This document shows, piece by piece, positions 19,487 through 26,799 of a DNA stretch of 64,000 nt. Origin of the DNA: Pseudomonas vlassakiae (lineage in GTDB: Bacteria; Pseudomonadota; Gammaproteobacteria; Pseudomonadales; Pseudomonadaceae); assembly GCF_014269035.2 (NCBI RefSeq), contig NZ_JABWRP020000006.1, forward strand, positions 124,001 to 188,000, in the 5' to 3' direction. Within the stretch, counting starts at the first letter, position 1; each line of letters opens with the position of its first letter. The position numbers were made by a program, and so were the translations under genes. A model generated the notes under the pieces. That model saw only the letters and a list, made by a program, of their open reading frames with translations, did not search any database and was not told the origin of the DNA.

Positions 19487-21139
19487 ATGAACCTGCACCA
19501 GTACGCTGAAACCCACGAAGTCACCAACCAGCCACCGTCGCTCGACGGTGCCAACCTGTACCGCCTCGACCTGCCGCTGCAGGAATGGTCGCGGCGTTTC
19601 GGGGCCGGTTGGGCCGAAGCGCGGATCGACGCCTATGGTGCCTTGGCCGGCGGTCCGCTGATGGCCGCAGGCTTTCTGGCCAATGCGCACAAGCCGGAAT
19701 TCAGCAGCCATGACCGCTACGGCCATCGTATCGACCTGGTCGAGTTCCACCCCGCCTACCACGAGTTGATGCGCACTGCCGTCGAACACGGCCTGCCATC
19801 ATTGCCCTGGGCCGAACCTCGGCCCGGTGCCCACGTGGCGCGGGCGTCGATGACCTACCTGCACAGCCAGGCCGAAGCCGGTACCGGCTGCCCGCTGACC
19901 ATGACCTTTGCGGCCGTGCCTGCGCTGCGGTTGCAGCCCGAGCTGGCCGAATACTGGCTACCGAAGATCCTCGCCCACGAATACGACCCGCGCAACGTCG
20001 GTGACCGTCACAAGGCCGGCGTGACCCTTGGCATGGCCATGACCGAGAAGCAGGGCGGCACCGACGTGCGCGCCAATACCACCCGTGCTTACCCGGTCGG
20101 CAGCCCCGGCCCCGGGCAGCCCTACGAGCTGGTCGGGCACAAGTGGTTCTGCTCGGCACCGATGTGCGATGCCTTCCTGACCCTGGCGCAGACCGACAAG
20201 GGCCTCAGCTGCTTCCTGCTGCCGCGCCATCGGCCCGACGACAGCCGCAACCAGTTCTACATCCAGCGCCTGAAGAACAAGCTGGGCAACAGCTCCAACG
20301 CTTCCAGCGAAGTCGAGTTCCGTGGCGCGCTGGCGTGGATGGTGGGCGAGGAGGGGCGCGGCGTGCCAACCATCATCGAGATGGTGGCCATGACCCGTTT
20401 CGATTGCATGGTCGGCTCCAGCGCGTTGATGCGCCAGGCGCTGACCCAGGCGGCGCATCACTGTGCCCATCGCAAGGTCGGCGGCCGGGTGCTGAACGAA
20501 CAACCCTTGATGCAGAACGTGCTGGCCGACCTGGCGCTGGAAAGCGAGGCCGCGCTGGCCCTGAGCCTGCGCATGGGGCAGGCCCTGGAACAGCTCGACG
20601 ACCCGCAGCAGGCGCACTTCGCACGGCTGGTCACGGCGGTGGGCAAGTACTGGATCTGCAAGCGGGCGCCGGCCATGATCAACGAGGCCGCCGAGTGCCT
20701 GGGCGGTGCCGGTTATGTCGAAGACAGCATCCTGCCGCGGTTGTATCGCGAAGCGCCGGTCAACTCGACCTGGGAGGGTTCCGGCAACGTGCAATGCCTG
20801 GACGTGCTGCGGGCGTTGTCCAAGGAGCCGGGGGTGCTCGATGCGCTGTTCGCCGAGCTGGGCGACGGGCATGGCGACCCGCGCCTGGCCGCGCATATCG
20901 GCAACCTCAAGGGGGCGTTCGCCGATACCAGCGATATCCAGTACCGGGCACGGCAGTTGACCGAAGACATTGCCTTGGCGTTGCAGGCCAAGCTGCTGCT
21001 GGAGGCAGGCAATGCCGTGGTCAGCGATGCATTCATCGGCAGCCGGCTGAGCGGTGGCGGGCGGGTGTATGGCGCATTGCCGCGAGGCATCGAGGTCGAG
21101 GCACTGGTGGCGCGGGCGACACCCGCCTGGCCCAGTTAA
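19487..21139 (+). CDS. AidB-like acyl-CoA dehydrogenase family protein
   Basis: 550 aa flavoprotein. The N-terminal extension (VTNQPPSLDGANLY) and total length fit the AidB/isovaleryl-CoA-DH-like branch; the acyl-CoA dehydrogenase core includes GMAMTEKQGGTDVRANTT and the C-terminal CLGGAGYVEDSILPRLYREAPVNS. E. coli AidB binds DNA and is induced by alkylation; whether this homologue acts on DNA or acyl-CoA is not known. AGGAG at 19476-19480 supports the start. Position between the LadS-like gene and amn is conserved in pseudomonads. Confidence 0.9.
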   Translation: MNLHQYAETHEVTNQPPSLDGANLYRLDLPLQEWSRRFGAGWAEARIDAYGALAGGPLMAAGFLANAHKPEFSSHDRYGHRIDLVEFHPAYHELMRTAVEHGLPSLPWAEPRPGAHVARASMTYLHSQAEAGTGCPLTMTFAAVPALRLQPELAEYWLPKILAHEYDPRNVGDRHKAGVTLGMAMTEKQGGTDVRANTTRAYPVGSPGPGQPYELVGHKWFCSAPMCDAFLTLAQTDKGLSCFLLPRHRPDDSRNQFYIQRLKNKLGNSSNASSEVEFRGALAWMVGEEGRGVPTIIEMVAMTRFDCMVGSSALMRQALTQAAHHCAHRKVGGRVLNEQPLMQNVLADLALESEAALALSLRMGQALEQLDDPQQAHFARLVTAVGKYWICKRAPAMINEAAECLGGAGYVEDSILPRLYREAPVNSTWEGSGNVQCLDVLRALSKEPGVLDALFAELGDGHGDPRLAAHIGNLKGAFADTSDIQYRARQLTEDIALALQAKLLLEAGNAVVSDAFIGSRLSGGGRVYGALPRGIEVEALVARATPAWPS

Positions 21140-21223
21140 ACACGGCGGCTGACCTTCGGGGATGTATTTAGTAACAAAGGCAGGCAAGATGGCTGACATG
21201 CATGTCCAGACAGGAAGCCCAGT

Positions 21224-22687
21224 GTGAGCCAAGCTTTTGTAGTCGTTGATACCCCCGAACAGGCCGTCGACCGTCTGGCGGCCCTGCATGAACAGGCCAC
21301 CGGGGCCCTGAGCCAGGCCCTCAAGCGTTACCTGAAGGACCGTACCGAACCGAGTGCCGACGAGCGCGCCCTGTACCGCTACCCGGCACTGCGCCTGACC
21401 TATTACAGCCACGGTGAAGTGGCTGCCACCACTCGCGCCTATGCCAAGGTCCAGGTGGCGGGTACCTACAGCGTCACCGTCACCCAGCCGGCGGCATTCC
21501 GCGGTTACCTGCTGGAGCAGCTGCGACCGCTGATGCATGACTACACGGTGACTGTGGAAGTCGGCGTCAGCGAGCAGAACATCCCTTACCCCTATGTGGT
21601 TGACCAGGGCGATGAGCTGGCTGGCAGTGGCATTACCGCCGCCGAGCTGGCGCGGGTGTTCCCCAGCACCGACCTGTCGGCAGCCACCGACAATATCGCC
21701 GATGGCCTCTACGACTGGGGCAATGCCGAAACCCTGCCGCTGGCGCTGTTCGATGCCGCCCGCGTGGATTTCTCGCTGCGTCGCCTGGTGCATTACACCG
21801 GCAGTGACTGGCGCCATGTGCAGCCGTGGATCCTGCTGACCAACTATCACCGCTATGTCGACCAGTTCATCAGCCACGGCCTCGAGCAGCTGCGTGAAGA
21901 CCCGCGCTTCGTGCGCATGGTGCTGCCGGGCAACGTGGTGATCGAAAAGGGCATGGACCACGGCGAAGCGCAGGCATTGGTCGCCAGCGTGGTCTGGCAC
22001 CGCTACCAGATGCCGGCCTATCACCTGATCGCCGGTGACGGTGATGGCGTGACCCTGGTCAACATCGGCGTCGGCCCGTCCAACGCCAAGAACATCACCG
22101 ACCACCTGGCGGTGCTGCGCCCGCACTGCTGGCTGATGATCGGCCACTGCGGCGGCCTGCGTCAGTCGCAGACCATCGGCGACTACGTGCTGGCCCACGC
22201 CTACATGCGCCGCGATGGGATCCTCGACCGCGTGGTGCCGCCGAACATTCCGATTCCGGCCTTGGCCGAAGTGCAGCTGGCACTGCAGGAAGCCGCGGCA
22301 CAGGTGACCGGCGAGCGTGGCGAAGAGCTGAAGAAGCGCCTGCGCACCGGCACCGTGCTGACCTACGACGATCGCAACTGGGAGCTGCGCTGGGCCCAGG
22401 AGCGGCCGTTGATCAACCTGTCGCGTGCCGTGGCGGTGGACATGGAAAGCGGCACCATCGCCGCCCAAGGCTATCGCTTGCGGGTACCGTATGGCACCTT
22501 GCTGTGCGTGTCCGACAAACCCCTGCACAGCGAGATCAAGTTGCCCGGATCGGCCAATGCCTTCTACAACCGTGCGGTCAGCCAGCACCTGAAGATCGGC
22601 ATCGCCGCTCTCGACCTGCTGCGCACCGAGCTCAATTCGTTGCACTCGCGTAAACTGCGCAGCTTCGATGAGCCGCCGTTCCGCTGA
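21224..22687 (+). CDS. amn: AMP nucleosidase
   Basis: 487 aa; hydrolyses AMP to adenine and ribose 5-phosphate. The N-terminal regulatory domain (residues about 1-180) precedes a nucleoside-phosphorylase-like catalytic domain with NIGVGPSNAKN, MIGHCGGLRQSQ and VDMESGTIAAQGYR. It starts with GTG, after GGAAG. A 12-codon ATG frame (21189-21227) ends with a TGA overlapping this GTG; it may be a leader peptide but could be chance. Confidence 0.95.
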   Translation: MSQAFVVVDTPEQAVDRLAALHEQATGALSQALKRYLKDRTEPSADERALYRYPALRLTYYSHGEVAATTRAYAKVQVAGTYSVTVTQPAAFRGYLLEQLRPLMHDYTVTVEVGVSEQNIPYPYVVDQGDELAGSGITAAELARVFPSTDLSAATDNIADGLYDWGNAETLPLALFDAARVDFSLRRLVHYTGSDWRHVQPWILLTNYHRYVDQFISHGLEQLREDPRFVRMVLPGNVVIEKGMDHGEAQALVASVVWHRYQMPAYHLIAGDGDGVTLVNIGVGPSNAKNITDHLAVLRPHCWLMIGHCGGLRQSQTIGDYVLAHAYMRRDGILDRVVPPNIPIPALAEVQLALQEAAAQVTGERGEELKKRLRTGTVLTYDDRNWELRWAQERPLINLSRAVAVDMESGTIAAQGYRLRVPYGTLLCVSDKPLHSEIKLPGSANAFYNRAVSQHLKIGIAALDLLRTELNSLHSRKLRSFDEPPFR

Positions 22688-22693
22688 GGATCC

Positions 22694-23323
22694 ATGCCAC
22701 TGCCACCCCGTTCCAAGCCGCGCCGCCCCCAGGCGCGGCCTGCCGGTCCCCGTCGCCAGGCCAAGGCGCCACCGGCCGAGCCACGCCTGATCCTGTTCAA
22801 CAAGCCATTCGACGTGCTGACCCAGTTCACTGACGGGGAAGGGCGCGCGACGCTCAAGGATTTCATCGACATCCCTGGCATCTACCCGGCCGGCCGGCTC
22901 GACCGTGACAGTGAAGGCTTGCTGCTGCTGACCAACGATGGCGGCCTGCAGGCGCGCATTGCCGACCCCAGGCACAAGTTGCCCAAGACCTATTGGGTGC
23001 AGGTGGAAGGCGAACCGAGCGACGAACAGATCCAGCGTTTGCGCGATGGCGTGGCGCTCAATGATGGCCCAACCCTGCCTGCCGAAGCGCGGCGCCTCGA
23101 CGAGCCCGAGCTGTGGCCGCGCAATCCACCGGTACGGTTTCGCAAGAGCGTACCGACCAGCTGGCTGGAGCTGGTGATCCGCGAGGGGCGCAATCGCCAG
23201 GTGCGGCGGATGACTGCCGCAGTCGGCTTGCCGACGTTGCGCCTGGTACGGGTGCGGATCGGCGACTGGGCGCTGGATGGGCTGGAGCAGGGTTGCTGGC
23301 GCGAAGTGGCGGCAAAGCTCTAG
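22694..23323 (+). CDS. rluE: 23S rRNA pseudouridine synthase RluE-type
   Basis: 209 aa. Modifies U2457 of 23S rRNA in E. coli. A basic, Pro/Arg-rich N-terminal tail (residues 1-28) is followed by the RsuA-type catalytic domain with [14 protein letters not shown], the catalytic Asp motif [13 protein letters not shown] and [24 protein letters not shown]. No S4 domain, as in RluE. It starts 6 bases after amn, probably cotranscribed. Confidence 0.93.
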   Translation: MPLPPRSKPRRPQARPAGPRRQAKAPPAEPRLILFNKPFDVLTQFTDGEGRATLKDFIDIPGIYPAGRLDRDSEGLLLLTNDGGLQARIADPRHKLPKTYWVQVEGEPSDEQIQRLRDGVALNDGPTLPAEARRLDEPELWPRNPPVRFRKSVPTSWLELVIREGRNRQVRRMTAAVGLPTLRLVRVRIGDWALDGLEQGCWREVAAKL

Positions 23324-23328
23324 GAGCA

Positions 23329-23417
23329 TTCGCGGCTAAAGCCGTTCCGACAGGTACTGCACTGTTCTTGAGGGCGGCGAGTTACCGGTGGGAGCCGGTT
23401 TATCCGCGAAAAGGCCG
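23329..23417. repeat. Degenerate inverted REP pair
   Basis: Two diverged arms (TCGCGGCTAAAGCCGTTCC and GAGCCGGTTTATCCGCGA) facing each other between the convergent ends of rluE and the DUF2788-like gene. More mutated than the other pairs in the window. Confidence 0.65.
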
Positions 23418-23425
23418 TGGAATTT

Positions 23426-23629
23426 CTAAACGCCTTCGAGAAACGCCACCACCACGCTCTTGATGATGAAGGCCAGCACTCCCAGCCCGAGCACGAAGAA
23501 CAGGATCATCGTGCCAAAGCGCCCGGCCTTGGATTTTTTTGCCAGGTCCCAGACGATGAAGCCCATGAAGCCGATCAGTACAGTGACCAGCACGATCATC
23601 ATCCACTCTTCGAATACGGCAGGATCCAT
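23426..23629 (-). CDS. Small two-helix membrane protein (DUF2788-like)
   Basis: 67 aa. Two hydrophobic segments (about residues 8-27 and 40-62) joined by a basic turn (AKKSKAGRFG), so probably an inner-membrane hairpin. Length and sequence resemble the DUF2788 family of pseudomonads; no function is known. It ends near the REP pair and is followed upstream by the Lrp-type gene on the same strand (52-base gap). Confidence 0.75.
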   Translation of the reverse strand: MDPAVFEEWMMIVLVTVLIGFMGFIVWDLAKKSKAGRFGTMILFFVLGLGVLAFIIKSVVVAFLEGV

Positions 23630-23681
23630 CTGTGTTCTCCAGGCAGGCTGAGCTTGCGATTATACGCGGGCGAGTGGGCGT

Positions 23682-24158
23682 TTAACGCAGGTGTGTCAGT
23701 GGCAGCTCGGTGCTTGCCAGAACCTGGTTGAGCACGAAGCTCGAACGCACGCTGGTCACCCCTTCGATACGGGTCAGGCTGCCCAGCAGCAGTTTCTGGT
23801 AGTGGTCCATGTCTGGCACCACCACCTTCAGCTGGTAGTCGGCATCCATGCCGGTGACCAGGCTGCACTCGAGCACCTGCGGCAGGTTGCGGATGGCGGC
23901 TTCGAATGTCTCGAAGCGCTCCGGGGTATGCCGGTCCATGCCGATCAGCACGTAGGCGGTGAGGCTCAGGCCGAGTTTCTTGCGATCGAGCAGGGCGACC
24001 TGGCGCGAGATATAGCCGTCGTCTTCCAGTTGCTTGACCCGACGCGAGCATGGCGATGGCGACAGGCCGATGCGTTCGGCCAGCTCCTGGTTGGAGATGC
24101 GCGCGTCGCGCTGCAATTCGGCGAGGATGCTCAGGTCGTAGCGGTCAAGTTTGCTCAT
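23682..24158 (-). CDS. Lrp/AsnC-family transcriptional regulator
   Basis: 158 aa. N-terminal AsnC-type winged helix (LDRYDLSILAELQRDARISN, then LAERIGLSPSPCSRRVKQLE) and C-terminal RAM effector domain (CSLVTGMDADYQLKVVVPD, SVRSSFVLNQV). It is divergent from the untranslated region at 24159-24549, which carries GCAAT half-sites (see separate entry), so autoregulation is plausible. The amino-acid effector cannot be read from sequence. Confidence 0.93.
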   Translation of the reverse strand: MSKLDRYDLSILAELQRDARISNQELAERIGLSPSPCSRRVKQLEDDGYISRQVALLDRKKLGLSLTAYVLIGMDRHTPERFETFEAAIRNLPQVLECSLVTGMDADYQLKVVVPDMDHYQKLLLGSLTRIEGVTSVRSSFVLNQVLASTELPLTHLR

Positions 24159-24209
24159 GGAAAAGGCCTTTTCTGTTCGGATTGCGGTGAATTATCGATC
24201 CAGGGTTAA

Positions 24210-24250
24210 AAATTGCGCAAGTGCTATTTATCTGAGCAATCTTCGCAATC
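24210..24250. promoter_or_regulatory. Candidate Lrp-family operator (GCAAT half-sites)
   Basis: Upstream of the Lrp-type gene stand ATTGCG, GAGCAAT and CGCAAT within 40 bases: outer half-sites in inverted orientation plus one internal copy. This arrangement fits a multi-site Lrp-family operator but is unproven. Confidence 0.4.
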
Positions 24251-24259
24251 CTGTGCCGC

Positions 24260-24470
24260 AGCCGTTCCCGTATCGTTAACCCCAGAATCACTGCCCGGAC
24301 ATCAGTCCACGGCGACGCGCCCTAGGCGGGCGGTCGCGGCCAGCCATCCAACAGGATCTGCAGGCCCCCGGGCTACACAGCTTCCAGAAGACGCTGTGAG
24401 GTGAGCCGGCGCCACAAGTGCCGAGCACGGACGACAATTCTCAAAGGGAGGCCAATGGCCTCCCTTTTTT
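24260..24470 (+). ncRNA. Candidate unannotated small RNA
   Basis: The 390-base gap between the Lrp gene and the DUF6515 gene contains a strong plus-strand terminator but no plus-strand coding frame: no ATG occurs between 24159 and 24443. Structured elements precede the terminator: GCGAC/GTCGC (24312-24316 with 24333-24337) and CACAGC/GCTGTG (24376-24381 with 24393-24398). A transcript ending here must start in the gap. The 5' end is unknown; no clear promoter was recognised, and 24260 is only a guess. No match to a named Pseudomonas sRNA was recognised. Confidence 0.5.
24443..24470 (+). terminator. Rho-independent terminator of the candidate sRNA
   Basis: 8-bp GGGAGGCC/GGCCTCCC stem extended by A-T pairs, 3-base loop, then six T residues on the plus strand. 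The nearest upstream plus-strand gene, rluE, is over 1.1 kb away across two minus-strand genes. Confidence 0.85.
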
Positions 24471-24549
24471 CATGGCCGCAATTTCATCTGCCCTTGGTGC
24501 CAGCGCGGTAGACTGGCAGCATGCCGCTTTCTTTACCGTGAGGAACAAC

Positions 24550-25368
24550 ATGAAGTCACGCATCTTGCAGTTGGCAGGTGTTGGTTTGCTGGGTTTGAGT
24601 ATCAGCCTCGGGGCGATGGCCGAAGGTCCGGGCGAGGGGCACGGCAACGAGGGAACCCCTGGCCGCGCACTCAACTCGCGTGACGAAGTGCAGCAGACGC
24701 AGCCCGCGCGGCAGGGCTATTACCAGGATATCCCCCGGCACAACGGCGACAACCGCCACTGGCAAGCCGGCGGCCCAGGGCAACGGCCCGGCGGCGACTG
24801 GCAGGGGCGCCCGGATGGCCACGGTAACGGCTGGGGCCCCGGGCCGCAGTATCGCCCCGGGCACACCATCGATCATTTCCCGGACCGCTACTGGAAGGTG
24901 CCCTATCGCGGCGATGACTACTTCTACTCCGGCGGTTACTGGTATCGCCCGCATGGTGGCCGCTACGTGGTGGTGACCCCGCCCTACGGCGTGCGGGTCA
25001 ACTACCTGCCTTCCTATGCGCGGGAAGTCTGGCTGGGTGGTGCATTGTTCTTCCTGGTGGCCGACACCTACTACCAGTACCTGGCCGACAGCCAGGAGTA
25101 TGTCGTGGTCAACCCGCCCGCCCTGGCCCCGGCACCGTTGCCGGCGGCAGCGCCGGCCGGCAACAGCTACGACGTGATTGCCTATCCGATGTATGGCCAA
25201 GGGCAGGAGCAGCAGGACCAGGACCGTTACCAGTGTCATCGCTGGGCAGTTAGCCAGTCAGGCTTTGACCCGGCAACGGCACCCTATGCGCCACCGGTCG
25301 AAGTGGCGAGCAACTACCGACGGGCACTCAGTGCATGCTTCAGTGGCCGAGGCTACAGCGTCAACTGA
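24550..25368 (+). CDS. DUF6515-type secreted Gly/Pro/Tyr-rich protein
   Basis: 272 aa from MKSRILQLAG, which starts a signal peptide (cleavage near AMA-EG); AGGA stands just upstream. Low-complexity Gly/Pro/Arg/Asn region (residues about 20-115), then a conserved aromatic domain (DHFPDRYWKVPYRGDDYFY, GGYWYRP, VVTPPYGVRVNYLP), a Pro/Ala linker, and a C-terminal Cys-containing segment (RYQCHRWAVSQSGFDP). The DUF6515 assignment is from these aromatic motifs. Probably periplasmic or envelope-attached; function unknown. Confidence 0.8.
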   Translation: MKSRILQLAGVGLLGLSISLGAMAEGPGEGHGNEGTPGRALNSRDEVQQTQPARQGYYQDIPRHNGDNRHWQAGGPGQRPGGDWQGRPDGHGNGWGPGPQYRPGHTIDHFPDRYWKVPYRGDDYFYSGGYWYRPHGGRYVVVTPPYGVRVNYLPSYAREVWLGGALFFLVADTYYQYLADSQEYVVVNPPALAPAPLPAAAPAGNSYDVIAYPMYGQGQEQQDQDRYQCHRWAVSQSGFDPATAPYAPPVEVASNYRRALSACFSGRGYSVN

Positions 25369-25369
25369 C

Positions 25370-26239
25370 TCACACAGGGTCGGCATGCACCATCACATCC
25401 GCCTGCGGGTAACGCTGGCGGATGACGTCCGATGCCTGCACGCACAAGTCGTGTGCCGCATTCAGTGGCAGCTGCCCAGGTAGCTCCAGGTGCAACTGCA
25501 CGAACCACTGGTTACCTGACACCCGGGTGCGCAGGTCATGCACGCCTTCGACGCCGGGGATGCCCAGCACCAGTTCGACCATCCCTTCGCCGATGTCGCT
25601 TGGCAGTTCCTTGTCCATGAGAATCGCCGTGCTCTCGCGGGCGATCTGCAACGCACTCCAGAGGATGTACAAGGCGATGCCCAGGCCGAACAGCGCATCC
25701 ATCTGCGCCCAACCCAGGCGTGCCAGCAGCAGGGCGAGCAGGATGCTGCCATTGAGCAGCAGGTCGGAGCGGTAGTGCAGCGAGTCGGCGCGCACCGCAG
25801 TCGAGCCGGTCAGGCGAATCACCTTGCGCTGCAAGGCCAGCAAGGCAACGGTGAGCACCAGCGACAACAGCATCACGCCGATGCCGATGGCCGTGTCACC
25901 CAGCGGTTGCGGGGCTCGCAGGCGTTCATAGGCCTGGATCCCGATCAGCACCGCGCTGACCCCGATGAACAGCGCCTGGGCCATGCCGGCCAGGGCCTCG
26001 GCCTTGCCGTGGCCGAAGCGATGGTCGTCGTCGGCCGGGCGCAGGGCGTAATGCACGGCAAGCAGGTTGAGGAACGAGGCGACGGCATCCAGTGCCGAGT
26101 CGGTCAGCCCGGCGAGCAGGCTGACCGAGCCGCTCAGCCACCAGGCGATGGTCTTGCTCAGGACCAGGATACTGGCCACCGCCAAAGAAGCGCGGGTGGC
26201 CAGGCGCAGCAGGCGTTGGTGTTCAGCCGGGGTAATCAT
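25370..26239 (-). CDS. Cation diffusion facilitator (FieF-like) metal exporter
   Basis: 289 aa with about six membrane helices and a C-terminal cytoplasmic ferredoxin-like domain (residues about 205-289). The transport-site motifs DxxxD in TM2 (TDSALDAVAS) and HxxxD in TM5 (HYRSD) match the Zn/Fe site of FieF; the HGKAEALAG loop is also typical. Exports Zn2+ and/or Fe2+ by proton antiport. Its stop is one base from the stop of the convergent DUF6515 gene. Confidence 0.92.
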   Translation of the reverse strand: MITPAEHQRLLRLATRASLAVASILVLSKTIAWWLSGSVSLLAGLTDSALDAVASFLNLLAVHYALRPADDDHRFGHGKAEALAGMAQALFIGVSAVLIGIQAYERLRAPQPLGDTAIGIGVMLLSLVLTVALLALQRKVIRLTGSTAVRADSLHYRSDLLLNGSILLALLLARLGWAQMDALFGLGIALYILWSALQIARESTAILMDKELPSDIGEGMVELVLGIPGVEGVHDLRTRVSGNQWFVQLHLELPGQLPLNAAHDLCVQASDVIRQRYPQADVMVHADPV

Positions 26240-26264
26240 GCTCGGGGCACTGTCCTTGTCGCTG

Positions 26265-26684
26265 TCAGGCTGCAGGTACCAGGCCCAGCGCCGCCAGCTG
26301 CTCGACGCTGCCGCGGTGCTGGATCAGCCGCGGGTCATCCAGCGGCAGGCGCTGGCCCAGCTCGCTTTCCAGGATGGCCTGCAGCTTGAGGTTGTCGACC
26401 TTGCCATCCGGGCTGACGGCGTCCCGCAGTTTTGCCGGGTCGACCTGGGCCGTGTGCCCGCCTTTGTAGTAGATGGCGCCCGTGGCGAAGTCGATGCCAA
26501 AGGCGATCAGGCCCGGGATGACATAGAACAGGATGCCGATGGCGTCCATTGCCGCCACGACGGGGTCGATCTTGCCGCCGATCTGGCCACGGCGCTCTGG
26601 ATAGAAAATGGTGCCGCAGGCCGTCAGCTGGGTCAGCAGCGTGACGATCAGGGCGCCACCGATGACGCGGGATGGGATGCGCAT
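26265..26684 (-). CDS. Small lipoprotein of unknown function
   Basis: 139 aa. Signal peptide with lipobox LTAC (Cys about residue 23), followed by GTIFYPERRGQ and a hydrophobic segment (residues about 44-66, IGILFYVIPGLIAFGIDFATGAIYY). The rest is a soluble region ending LAALGLVPAA. The start at 26684 was chosen because it gives the lipoprotein signal; the frame is open much further upstream into hrpB's control region. It may be cotranscribed with the CDF exporter. Confidence 0.82.
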   Translation of the reverse strand: MRIPSRVIGGALIVTLLTQLTACGTIFYPERRGQIGGKIDPVVAAMDAIGILFYVIPGLIAFGIDFATGAIYYKGGHTAQVDPAKLRDAVSPDGKVDNLKLQAILESELGQRLPLDDPRLIQHRGSVEQLAALGLVPAA

Positions 26685-26770
26685 GTAAATCTCCGAGAAG
26701 TATTCAGCAGGGCAAGCGAAGCGCCAGCACCTGAAGCTAAGACCATGATAGAGCAGGCTGGGTTCGCCGT

Positions 26771-26776
26771 TATACT
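26771..26776 (+). promoter_or_regulatory. Candidate -10 box (TATACT) for hrpB
   Basis: TATACT lies 23 bases before the hrpB ATG (26800), which has GAGGA as ribosome site. The -35 region is weak, so this is provisional. Confidence 0.4.
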
Positions 26777-26799
26777 CGCCAGACTGTTCGAGGACCACC

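Noticed and set aside
21189..21227. 12-codon frame overlapping the amn start, as a translational leader
   Set aside because: No clear ribosome site of its own and no regulatory codon pattern. Noted under amn only.
19958..23329. Very long minus-strand open frame (over 1100 codons) opposite aidB-like, amn and rluE
   Set aside because: It spans three well-identified plus-strand genes and their gaps. Frame-bias artefact of high GC content.
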